The notes under the pieces: model-generated
Told to the model about the DNA's origin: nothing
The model's database searches: none
Seen by the model: only the letters and a program-made list of their open reading frames with translations
Shown here: positions 24,773 through 32,167 of the stretch, piece after piece
How the letters are laid out: each line of letters opens with the position of its first letter
Numbering within the stretch: position 1 is the stretch's first letter
Source: Streptomyces sp. T12
GTDB taxonomy: Bacteria; Actinomycetota; Actinomycetes; Streptomycetales; Streptomycetaceae
Direction of reading: 5' to 3'
NCBI RefSeq assembly: GCF_028736035.1
Contig: NZ_CP117866.1
Span: forward strand, 868,001-932,000
DNA: 64,000 nt
Program-made: the position numbers and the translations under genes

Positions 24773-26098
24773 TCAACCTGCCGTGCAGGCCGTCCCGTTG
24801 AGCGTGAAGGCGCCCGGCGCCGCGCTGTTGCCGGTGTGGTTCGCCTGGTATCCGATGCTGGCGCTCGCTCCTGGCGCGAGCGCCGCGTTGTACGAGGCGC
24901 TGGTCGCCGTCACCGCGCCGGAGGCCGGGGTGTACGTGGCTCCCCAGCCGTTGGTGATCGTCTGGCCGGTGGGCAGGGTGAAGCCGAGCTGCCAGCCGTT
25001 GATCGCCGTCGTGCTCGTGTTGGTGATCGTCACGGAGGCGGTCAGGCCCGTGTTCCAGGCGTTGGTGGTGGCGTTCACCTTGCACGTGCCGGGCTGGGGC
25101 TGGGGTGCAGGGCCGCCGCTGTCGAGGCCGAAGAAGGTGAGCACCCGGGTCGCCATGCCGGAGCTGTACAGGTTGTGGCCGACGCCCTGGAGGCTGATCG
25201 CCTCGACGGGGGCCCGGTCACCGGTGCCGCCGTAGCGGGTGCGGGTCCAGCCGGACTGGGGCGTGTCCGTGGCGGCCGGGGTCTGGCTGATGCCCTGGAC
25301 GTTCGTCCACTGCTTGATCATCTCCCCGAAGTTGGGGTAGCGCAGGACGTCGTCCTCGGTGCCGTGCCACAGCTGCATGCGCGGGCGGGGGCCGGTGTAG
25401 CCCGGGTAGGCGTTGCGGACCAGGTTGCCCCACTCCTGCGGGGTGTGGGTCACGGTGCCGTTGGCGCAGGCGCTGTTCCACTCGGAGCCGTCGGTGGTGG
25501 CGAAGCAGCCGAAGGGGACCCCCGAGAAGGCGGCGCCGGCGGCGAACACGTCGGGGTAGTCGCCGAGCAGGACGTTGGTCATCATCGCGCCGGAGGAGAT
25601 GCCGGTGGCGAAGACGCGGCTGGTGTCGGCGTCGTAGGTGCGGGTGACCCAGTCGACCATGGACTTGATGCCGACGGGGTCGCTGCCGCCGCCGCGCTTG
25701 AGCGCCTGCGGCGAGGAGACGTCGAAGCACTTGCTGCTGCGGGTGACGGACGGGTAGAGCACGATGAAGCCGTACCGGTCGGCGAGCGTGTCGTACTCGG
25801 TGCCGTTGTACATGTCCGGGCCGGAGCCGGTGCACCAGTGCACGGCCACCAGGACCGCCGGGTCGGCGGTGACGTTGTCCGGCACGTACAGGTACATCCG
25901 CAGGTTGCTGGGGTTGGTGCCGAAGTCGGTGACCTCGGTGAGTGCCGCGGTGGGGACCACGTCGGCGGCCTCGGTGCGGGCGGCGGCCGCGGGGGCGGTG
26001 ACGAGCAGTGCCGCGAGCAGCGGCAGGAGCGCTGCGAAGACGCTGGCGAAGAGCGCGCGGAGCGGTCGTCTCGCTGTGGTGCCGGTGGGGGTGGGCAC
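24773..26098 (-). CDS. secreted CE1-type esterase (acetylxylan/PHB-depolymerase family) with CBM2
   Basis: 441-residue secreted enzyme. After a Sec signal (LRALFASVFAALLPLLAALL, then APAAAA) comes an alpha/beta-hydrolase of the PHB-depolymerase/CE1 esterase family: HWCTGSGPDMYNG (oxyanion region), FATGISSGAMMTN (G-x-S-x-G nucleophile), HGTEDDVLRYPN (Asp) and QGVGHNLY (His). A Pro/Gln linker leads to a C-terminal family 2 cellulose-binding module (GTCKVNATTNAWNTGLTASV, INGWQLGFTLP, NGWGATYTP). It most likely removes acetyl or feruloyl groups from xylan while bound to cellulose. The GTG at 26098 is chosen over upstream codons because the signal peptide then starts normally. It is second in an operon with GH62 (55-bp gap). 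Confidence 0.85.
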   Translation of the reverse strand: MPTPTGTTARRPLRALFASVFAALLPLLAALLVTAPAAAARTEAADVVPTAALTEVTDFGTNPSNLRMYLYVPDNVTADPAVLVAVHWCTGSGPDMYNGTEYDTLADRYGFIVLYPSVTRSSKCFDVSSPQALKRGGGSDPVGIKSMVDWVTRTYDADTSRVFATGISSGAMMTNVLLGDYPDVFAAGAAFSGVPFGCFATTDGSEWNSACANGTVTHTPQEWGNLVRNAYPGYTGPRPRMQLWHGTEDDVLRYPNFGEMIKQWTNVQGISQTPAATDTPQSGWTRTRYGGTGDRAPVEAISLQGVGHNLYSSGMATRVLTFFGLDSGGPAPQPQPGTCKVNATTNAWNTGLTASVTITNTSTTAINGWQLGFTLPTGQTITNGWGATYTPASGAVTATSASYNAALAPGASASIGYQANHTGNSAAPGAFTLNGTACTAG

Positions 26099-26153
26099 GT
26101 CCTTGTCCCTTCTGGCGCTGTCGGTACGGGTCAGCAGGAGCTGTTCGTCTGGG

Positions 26154-27227
26154 TCAGCAGGCCGAGCCTCCAGGGGAGTTGTAGTAGTCGCCACTGGATG
26201 CGGGGTCCATCCCCTGGTACAGGTACTGAAGGCGGCAGGGGTTGATCGTGAGGGTCTGGTCGACGCCGTCGCGGATCATCTCGCCGTGGCTGAAGTCCGT
26301 GGTCCACGCGGGCTGTCCCGGCCCGAAGGTCACGTGGGTGGACCGGATGAAGGGGTTGGCCTCGGTCTCCGCCAGCGGTTTCCACGCCGCGCCCAGGCTG
26401 TCCGCCGTCCAGGCCCGGAAGTAGCGCCGCCAGTCGGAGCCGGTCGCCATTGCCTCGACGAGCATGAGGTACGTTCCGCTGCTGCCGAGCCGGTAGACGT
26501 TGCTCCCCTCGAAGAGGTCGAAGCGGTTCGGCTCGGACAGGACGATGGCCGTGTCGCGGAAGCCGTTCGGGAACTCGGCGACGGTGGTGCGCGAGCGGTA
26601 CTGGTGGCCGTTGCCGTCGGAGGAGAACAGATAGCAGTCCGTGTCGTCGCAGATGCCCCAGAAGTCGAGCCGGCCGCCCGGGCCCTTGTTCTCGGTGACG
26701 ATCGGCGGCTCGGTGTCGAAGAGGTTCCGCGGCGCGCTCCAACTTCCCGGATCCGCGGGATCGTTGGTGGTCGAGAAGGACGGCGGCCCGGTCTGGTGGA
26801 CCATGTACCACTTCTTCTGCGGGGCGAAGTAGAACACCTGGGGAGCGGCGACGTACCGGTTGCCGATGTCGGGGTTGGTGTCGAGGAACGTCTGGGGTGC
26901 GGCGGCCGCCTGGGACCAGTCGGCGAAGCTGGTGTGGGCCAGGCTCCACCGGCCGGAGGTGGCGGCCGTCGTCATGTAGATGTGCCGGCGGTTGTCGTAC
27001 CGGAAGACCGTCGGATCCTTGACGGAGACGATCGGGTGTCCCGCGTCCGGCTTGGGCGCGATCAGCGGGCCACTGGACGACCAGGTGAAGGAGCCGGGTA
27101 ACGGATCGGCCCGGCCCGCCACCGAGCCGCCGGCGTCCGCGCGGTCCGGGGATGCGGCCACGGCGCCGAAGGCCAGCGGGATGAGCATCAGCCCGCTGAT
27201 CAACGTACGCATACGTGGGGTCGGCAT
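26154..27227 (-). CDS. GH62 non-reducing-end alpha-L-arabinofuranosidase (C-terminus frameshifted)
   Basis: 357 residues as read. A signal peptide (ISGLMLIPLAFGAVAASPDR) leads into a single GH62 five-bladed propeller: [25 protein letters not shown] (catalytic base Asp), DFWGICDDTDCYLFSSDGNG (modulating Asp), DLFEGSNVYR (catalytic acid Glu) and DFSHGEMIRDG. It releases arabinose from arabinoxylan. The frame ends YYNSPGGSAC, but shifting by one base in the G4 run at 26173-26176 (plus strand) restores [15 protein letters not shown], nearly identical to the end of the second GH62 domain in this window. So a one-base deletion probably changed the last residues; the restored stop would be at 26131. 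GAGAGG precedes the ATG. Confidence 0.85.
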   Translation of the reverse strand: MPTPRMRTLISGLMLIPLAFGAVAASPDRADAGGSVAGRADPLPGSFTWSSSGPLIAPKPDAGHPIVSVKDPTVFRYDNRRHIYMTTAATSGRWSLAHTSFADWSQAAAAPQTFLDTNPDIGNRYVAAPQVFYFAPQKKWYMVHQTGPPSFSTTNDPADPGSWSAPRNLFDTEPPIVTENKGPGGRLDFWGICDDTDCYLFSSDGNGHQYRSRTTVAEFPNGFRDTAIVLSEPNRFDLFEGSNVYRLGSSGTYLMLVEAMATGSDWRRYFRAWTADSLGAAWKPLAETEANPFIRSTHVTFGPGQPAWTTDFSHGEMIRDGVDQTLTINPCRLQYLYQGMDPASSGDYYNSPGGSAC

Positions 27228-27288
27228 TGACTCGCCCTCTCACGGGGAAAGCGTCCGGAAGGGCATCGTGGCATGGACACGCTCATCA

Positions 27289-27302
27289 TGGAAGCGCTCC
27301 CA
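27289..27302. promoter_or_regulatory. CebR-like operator between GH62 and pectate lyase genes
   Basis: TGGAAGCGCTCCCA differs by one base from TGGGAGCGCTCCCA, the known box of the cellobiose-responsive LacI-family repressor CebR of Streptomyces. It lies 62 bp upstream of the GH62 start. This would tie the esterase-GH62 operon to cellooligosaccharide supply. The regulator itself is not in the window. Confidence 0.6.
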
Positions 27303-27375
27303 CATTGGGTCCGGAGAGAGCATCGAGAGAGCCCTTACCTCCCACCAGGCTGACTGGATTCTTCTGCGCGAAGCG

Positions 27376-27404
27376 TTGACTAGAAAGCGCTTGCCCCCTA
27401 CGTT
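27376..27404 (+). promoter_or_regulatory. promoter and AGCGCT palindrome of the pectate lyase pair
   Basis: TTGACT (27376-27381) and TACGTT (27399-27404) are separated by exactly 17 bp, a good vegetative-type promoter. The palindrome AAGCGCTT (27385-27392) lies within the spacer and would serve a LacI-family repressor. The mRNA would start near 27411, about 125 nt before the PL1 start. Confidence 0.6.
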
Positions 27405-27535
27405 CCGTTCAGCAGGCTGACCGAGCCGCACTGCCGCAACCCCCACACGGTCACTCTGCTCGCGCGCGGCGTTCTGCATGACGCACATCGTTCAGGTACA
27501 TGATCGGGCAAGTCCTTCTGAAAGGACGCATCCGC

Positions 27536-28516
27536 ATGCGTACTCTCCCCCCACATGCACGCTCGCAAAGAACCGCGCTGGTGACGGCCGCTGCAGCCGC
27601 TCTCGCCACCGCGGCCGTCCTCGTCCTGCCGCAGCCCGCCGGGGCGGCCGAGACCTCGCCGGTCGGGTTCGGCGCCGGGACGACCGGTGGCGGCAGCGCC
27701 TCGGCGGTGACCGTCTCGACGCTGGACGCCTTCAAGACCGCGGTCACCGGCAACTCGGCCAAGGTCGTCCGGGTCAACGGCCTGATCTCGCTGAGCGGTC
27801 AGGTCGACGTCGGCTCCAACACCACGGTCCTGGGCGTCGGTTCGTCGTCCGGGTTCACCGGGGGCGGGCTGCGGCTGAAGAACGTCACCAACGTCGTCGT
27901 CCGCAACCTGAACATCAGCAAGCCGGTGGCGCCGTCCGACGGCATCACGGTCCAGGCGTCGACGAAGGTGTGGATCGACCACAACGCCTTCTCGGCCGAC
28001 CGTGATCACGACAAGGACTACTACGACGGGCTGCTGGACATCAATCACGGCTCGGACAGCGTCACGGTGTCCTGGAACACCTTCAAGGACCATTTCAAGG
28101 GCTCGCTCGTCGGTCACAGCGACAACAACGCGAGCGAGGACACCGGGCACCTGAAGGTGACGTACCACCACAACTACTTCAGCAACGTCTACTCCCGCAT
28201 CCCCAGCCTGCGCTTCGGCACCGGGCACTTCTACAACAACTACGTGGCCGGCGCGGACACCGCCTGCCATTCGCGCATGGGTGCCCAGATGCTCGTGGAG
28301 AACAACGTCTTCCGCGACACCAAGGTCGCCGTCACCACCAACCGCAGCAGCGACGTGGACGGCTACGCCAATCTGCGCGGCAACGATCTCGGCGGAGCCG
28401 CGACCGAGATCTCCCGGGTCGGCACCTTCACCACCCCGCCCTACAGCTACACCGCCGAGTCCGCGTCCACCGTCGTCGCCTCGGTGACGTCCGGCGCGGG
28501 CGCCGGAAAGATCTGA
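27536..28516 (+). CDS. secreted pectate lyase, polysaccharide lyase family 1
   Basis: 326-residue secreted parallel beta-helix enzyme that cleaves polygalacturonate by beta-elimination with calcium. A signal peptide (TALVTAAAAALATAAVLVLP) ends at GAAETSP. PL1 marks are KVWIDHNAFS (the vWiDH region), DGLLDINHGSDSVTVSWN (calcium Asp residues) and SNVYSRIPSLRFGTGHFYNNY, containing the catalytic Arg. Start ATG 27536 (MRTLPPHARS) is used because AAAGGA lies 9 nt upstream and the signal peptide begins properly; the frame opens 12 codons earlier. It is followed 31 bp later by the PL3 lyase, so the two are one operon. Confidence 0.88.
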   Translation: MRTLPPHARSQRTALVTAAAAALATAAVLVLPQPAGAAETSPVGFGAGTTGGGSASAVTVSTLDAFKTAVTGNSAKVVRVNGLISLSGQVDVGSNTTVLGVGSSSGFTGGGLRLKNVTNVVVRNLNISKPVAPSDGITVQASTKVWIDHNAFSADRDHDKDYYDGLLDINHGSDSVTVSWNTFKDHFKGSLVGHSDNNASEDTGHLKVTYHHNYFSNVYSRIPSLRFGTGHFYNNYVAGADTACHSRMGAQMLVENNVFRDTKVAVTTNRSSDVDGYANLRGNDLGGAATEISRVGTFTTPPYSYTAESASTVVASVTSGAGAGKI

Positions 28517-28547
28517 CCACCCCCCAACTGGAAGAAGGCATCGGGAC

Positions 28548-29330
28548 ATGACTTCACCAGCAAAGCCCCGGGCCCGCCGGCGCGCGCTGACCGGCGGCCT
28601 GGCCGCACTCGGGCTCTCGTCTGTCATGATCACGACACTCGGGGCGCCACCGGCGAGCGCGGCCACCTGGCCGACGCCCAGCAGCAGCCAGCCGGTGAGC
28701 TCGACCATCAAGGTGTCCGGCGTCAGGGACGGCGGCATGGTCCGCTACTACGGCAGCGGCGACCTGGCCGGTGACGGCCAGGAAGAGGGCCAGGACCCGA
28801 TCTTCGAGCTCGCGGCCGGCGCGACGCTGAAGAACGTCATCATCGGCGCACCCGGCGCCGACGGCATCCACTGCGAGGGCAACTGCACGCTGCAGAACGT
28901 GTGGTGGGAGGACGTCGGCGAGGACGCGGCCACCTTCCGGGGCGGCTCCACCTACACGGTGACCGGCGGTGGCGCGAAGAAGGCCGCCGACAAGGTCTTC
29001 CAGCACAACGGGCCCGGCACGCTGAACATCTCCAACTTCGCGGTCAGCGAGTTCAAGACGCTGTACCGCTCGTGCGGCGACTGCTCGACGCAGTACACGC
29101 GCAAGGTCAACCTCAGCAACATCGAGGTGACCGGCACCGGTTCCACGGCGCGTCTCGTCGGCATCAACGTCAACCGGGGCGACGTGGCGACCCTGCGCGG
29201 CATCACGATCCTCAACGACGCGAGCCGCAAGGTCGTCCCCTGCCAGAAGTACAACAACAACACCGCCGTCGGTACGGGTCCGGACAGCACGAACTGCCTG
29301 TACTCCACGTCGGACATCACCTACCGGTAG
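28548..29330 (+). CDS. secreted pectate lyase, polysaccharide lyase family 3
   Basis: 260-residue secreted beta-helix enzyme. The Arg-rich N-terminus (KPRARRRALTGGLAALGLSS) leads into a signal peptide ending ASAATWP. PL3 features are DPIFELAAGATLKNVIIG, DGIHCEGNCTLQNVWWEDVG, KVFQHNGPGTLNI and the cysteine-rich CGDCSTQYTRKV. It degrades low-methylated pectin together with the PL1 enzyme upstream. The gene ends shortly before a strong hairpin. Confidence 0.88.
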   Translation: MTSPAKPRARRRALTGGLAALGLSSVMITTLGAPPASAATWPTPSSSQPVSSTIKVSGVRDGGMVRYYGSGDLAGDGQEEGQDPIFELAAGATLKNVIIGAPGADGIHCEGNCTLQNVWWEDVGEDAATFRGGSTYTVTGGGAKKAADKVFQHNGPGTLNISNFAVSEFKTLYRSCGDCSTQYTRKVNLSNIEVTGTGSTARLVGINVNRGDVATLRGITILNDASRKVVPCQKYNNNTAVGTGPDSTNCLYSTSDITYR

Positions 29331-29362
29331 CCCACAGCCGCAGGCGAACCCCCCACGGTGAA

Positions 29363-29407
29363 GGCGGCCGTCCGAAGCGTCCCCGCACGGCGCTTCGTAC
29401 GGCCGCC
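29363..29407 (+). terminator. hairpin terminator of the pectate lyase operon
   Basis: The 17-base arms GGCGGCCGTCCGAAGCG (29363-29379) and CGCTTCGTACGGCCGCC (29391-29407) pair with one mismatch. It lies 33 bp after the PL3 stop. Confidence 0.7.
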
Positions 29408-29532
29408 GCGTCGTTCCCGACGGCCACGCGCGCGTACGTCCTCGGTCGGCCAAGTGGTCGGCTCCGATAGAGGGCGAAAGCCCCAGGTACTGGCGGATCC
29501 GCCGTAGCGCGGACGCATCTGTTCGCCGTCAT

Positions 29533-30075
29533 TCAATCGAGGCGTTCGACTTTGATCCTGGTCGGAGTTCCGTCCGGGGCGAACGAGTGGTGGAAGGTGA
29601 AGGCGTGCGGCGCGGAGCCGTGGTCGTGGAGGTGTTCCAGCCTGGAAACCCCGTCCTGCCAGGTGGGTATCACGCCGTCGGAGACCCACCAGCACACGTA
29701 ATTCGGGTGTCCTGTCCTCTCGAACCAGTCATGGCGCCTGTTGAGCGCCTCACGGTGCAGACCTGCGTAGACGGCGTCGAGGGCGGGGCGCAGGTCGGTC
29801 CAGAGTGAGAGGGTCGCGGCCAGGGCGGTGGTTTCCACAGTACGGCCCTTGCCGTACCAGGTCGGTACGACGAACTCTCCCCATGCACCCCAGTCCGCCT
29901 CGAAGAGCATGCCCCGGTCGCCGTCTGCCGCTTCAGCACGCGCGAGGTATCCGGGGTGCTGGCCGATCTTCCGGTAGACGGCCTCACCCCTGTCGTAGAA
30001 CTCGCGCATGAGAGGTGCGGGATCGGCGAGAGGTGACTTCAGGACGCCGAATGTGTACAGCGCAAGATGGGGCAT
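29533..30075 (-). CDS. DUF3291 domain-containing protein
   Basis: 180-residue soluble protein of the DUF3291 family, which has a dimeric alpha-beta barrel-like fold related to monooxygenase-type ABM domains. Visible blocks are MPHLALYTFGVLKSPLADPA, AVYRKIGQHPGYLARAEAAD, WGEFVVPTWYGKGRT and HPNYVCWWVSDGVIPTW. No reaction is known. The start is 30075 because GGGAGAG lies 5 nt upstream and the protein starts at its first strand; the frame remains open a further 96 codons without conserved sequence. Confidence 0.75.
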   Translation of the reverse strand: MPHLALYTFGVLKSPLADPAPLMREFYDRGEAVYRKIGQHPGYLARAEAADGDRGMLFEADWGAWGEFVVPTWYGKGRTVETTALAATLSLWTDLRPALDAVYAGLHREALNRRHDWFERTGHPNYVCWWVSDGVIPTWQDGVSRLEHLHDHGSAPHAFTFHHSFAPDGTPTRIKVERLD

Positions 30076-30386
30076 GCGTCTCTCCCTGGTTGGGGTGCCT
30101 GGTGTGGGCCCGGTTCGGTGGCTTGGGCATAGGGCATGGGGGCGAGGATTCGTGGGGCTGACCAACTCATCCCGTCGCGGGTGGCTCAGCCTGAAGGAAC
30201 TCCTGTGCGACCGTGGGCGATCGCCGAAGACCAGGTGAAGGTAGCTGCCCCTGCGGGCCATGTCGAAGTTGCGTTTTCCCTGTCCAAGTGGCCTCTTGCA
30301 CCGGTCATTGCGGGGGCTGGGGCGGTGACGGGCGGGGCAGGCTGCGGGGTACCAGTGATCCACTTCGGCCGATCGGTTCGCCCGCC
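30076..30386. other. no supported gene
   Basis: The stretch between the DUF3291 start and the IS630 remnant contains only open frames that are shadows or extensions. No terminal inverted repeat of the insertion element was recognised here. Confidence 0.4.
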
Positions 30387-31228
30387 ATGCCCGTCCGCAT
30401 CCCCTGTCCGACAGCCCCGAGTGCCGCCGAACGCGTGCGGTTGAAGAAGATGGTCTACGGCCACAAGACCGAGCACCGGCTGCTCGCCCATGCGGGCCTG
30501 CCCGGGCTCGAAGACCGTCAACGCTGCGACCGTCCCGCCTCGTTCACACCGCTGCAGGCCGCCGAGGTCAAAGCGCCGGCCTGCCGGCTGCCTGCCGAGA
30601 GTGAAGTACCGCTCTCACGCTGGTCGTGCCCGGAACTGGCCCGCGAGGCCGCCCGGCGGGGCATCGCCCCGTTCATGTCGGCGTCGACCGTGCGTCGCTG
30701 GCCGGCCCAGGACGCGCTCAAGCCCTGGCAGCACCGCTCCTGGATCTTCATCACCCGCCCCGGCTTCCGACTGAAGGCCGCCTGGGTGCTGGACCTGTAC
30801 GCCCGCACCTGGCAGGGCGAACAGCTCGGCGATGACGAGTACGTGTTCAGCGCGGACGAGAAGACTTCCATCCAGGCCCGGTGCCGCTGCCACCCCACCC
30901 TCGCCCCCGGCAAGGCCAGGGCGATACGCGTCAATCACACCTACGGACGCGGCGGTGCCTCATGGTCCACACCCCCGTGCACGCCTCCTGGCTCAACCAA
31001 GCCGAGATCTACTTCTCTGCCGTCCACCGCAAGGCCCTCTCGCCCAACGACTTCACCGACCTCACCGAGGTCAGGGACCGGATCCGAGCCTGCCAAGACC
31101 GCTACAACGCCACGGCACAGCCGTTCCAGTGGAGGTTCACCACCTCCGACCTGGACGATCTACCGGCCAGGCTCGACCGGCACACCGCCGATCACCACGA
31201 AGAATCCCCCGCCGCACCGGCAGCGTGA
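30387..31228 (+). pseudogene. IS630 family transposase remnant
   Basis: The left part starts MPVRIPCPTAPSAAERVRLK and keeps YGHKTEHRL, but the usual N-terminal HTH that should follow is missing: it jumps to ASFTPLQAAEVKAPACRLP. The DDE domain then begins normally (ARTWQGEQLGDDEYVFSADE, with the first catalytic Asp) up to NHTYGRGGA. There the frame breaks, about 70 residues with the second Asp are missing, and the end continues in another frame from MVHTPVHASWLNQAEIYF (third acidic residue) to PFQWRFTTSDLDDL. Two deletions and a frameshift make it inactive. Confidence 0.8.
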
Positions 31229-31243
31229 ACAACCCCCGAAGGA

Positions 31244-32086
31244 TTACGGCGCCGACCACTGAGGGCGGCCACGCGCGTGTACGCCCTCGGCACTCTCCCG
31301 GCCGTCACGCGCGTGTACGCCCTCGGCCCTCGCCCGGCCGTCACGCGCGTGTGCCTCCTCTGCCAACTCCCGCCGGTAGTCCGCGTACGCCGCTCGCAAC
31401 CGCTCACCCGGCCAGTCGGCCGGAAGGAGCTCGGGTGGCAGCACCGGGTCGGCGAGCAGGTGCCGTACGACGGCCGCGAAGGCGGTGAAGCGCTCGGAGG
31501 GGTGCCGCGCACGGGCGACACGGTCGAGCTGGGCGTGTCCCGTGCCGGCCCACGTGTCCAGCGGCCACAGGCGCGCGGCGAGCTCGCGCGCGGGGCGGTC
31601 GGGGCGGGCCGTGCAGCGCTCGGCGACCTGGCCGAGACCGTCCGGCAGGGGACGGAGCAGGTTGGCCGGCCGCAGCCAGACGCCCTCACGCAGTTCCGCG
31701 AGCCGGAGCCAGGTCAACTCGCTGCGCAGTTCCGCGCGTTCGGCGGGGCCGCGGCCCGTCGCCGTGACCACGACCATCTCCCAGTCGCCGCCCCAGGGCA
31801 CGGTCTCGGGGTGAACGGCGTCGTCCTGCCGCCGCTGGCGTTCCAGCAGCCGGTCGCTGAGCCCGTAGACCGCGTCCGCGCGCCGCAGGTCGCCGGCCGC
31901 CACCATCCGGCTGAGCGCGGCCCGCAGGGTGGATCCCGCGATCCCGAACGGCTCCACACTGCCCACCAGGTCCTTCACCGGCAGCTCGGGCGGATGCAGC
32001 CCCAGCAGCAGGCTCAGGACGACCGACCGGGCGGACAGCGGGCGCAGTTCCACCTCGTCGGCCTGCGGTGATCCGTTGTTCGGCAT
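31244..32086 (-). CDS. PaaX family transcriptional regulator
   Basis: 280-residue regulator. The N-terminal winged helix is SARSVVLSLLLGLHPPELPV, with FGIAGSTLRAALSRMVAAGD as recognition region. The middle PaaX domain has WEMVVVTATGRGPAERAELR and LREGVWLRPANLL, and the C-terminal part LDTWAGTGHAQLDRVAR. PaaX members repress phenylacetate-type aromatic catabolism and respond to acyl-CoA thioesters. The C-terminal 36 residues are a repeat tail (GVHARDGRESAE units) coded by 36-bp DNA repeats. It is divergent from the AidB-like acyl-CoA dehydrogenase gene across 81 bp, its likely target. Confidence 0.82.
   Translation of the reverse strand: MPNNGSPQADEVELRPLSARSVVLSLLLGLHPPELPVKDLVGSVEPFGIAGSTLRAALSRMVAAGDLRRADAVYGLSDRLLERQRRQDDAVHPETVPWGGDWEMVVVTATGRGPAERAELRSELTWLRLAELREGVWLRPANLLRPLPDGLGQVAERCTARPDRPARELAARLWPLDTWAGTGHAQLDRVARARHPSERFTAFAAVVRHLLADPVLPPELLPADWPGERLRAAYADYRRELAEEAHARDGRARAEGVHARDGRESAEGVHARGRPQWSAP
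31270..31353. repeat. 36-bp tandem repeat at the end of the paaX gene
   Basis: Two near-identical 36-bp units (31270-31305, 31306-31341) start with the palindrome CACGCGCGTG and are followed by a third partial copy. They code for 12-residue GVHARDGRxxAE units at the PaaX C-terminus, so unit number can change without breaking the frame. Confidence 0.75.
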
Positions 32087-32132
32087 GACGACGACTGTAC
32101 GTGGCAGGGTGACGGTGACGTATTACAGGATT

Positions 32133-32146
32133 GCTGCGACTGCAGC
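32133..32146. promoter_or_regulatory. inverted repeat between paaX and acyl-CoA dehydrogenase
   Basis: GCTGC-GACT-GCAGC is a perfect 5-bp inverted repeat in the 81-bp divergent spacer, 22 bp before the dehydrogenase start and 47 bp before paaX. It is the best candidate for a PaaX operator controlling both genes. No ribosome site precedes the dehydrogenase ATG. Confidence 0.4.
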
Positions 32147-32167
32147 CGTAGTGCAACACTGGCGGGC

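Noticed and set aside
24773..29330. Pectin/xylan island as a mobile element
   Set aside because: No integrase, terminal repeats or base-composition change were seen around it; the control regions look native.
29317..29695. Open frames downstream of the pectate lyase operon
   Set aside because: They cross the terminator hairpin and the DUF3291 gene and lack conserved sequence.
31270..31353. Possible CRISPR-like array at the paaX end
   Set aside because: Head-to-tail units without spacers, inside a coding frame.
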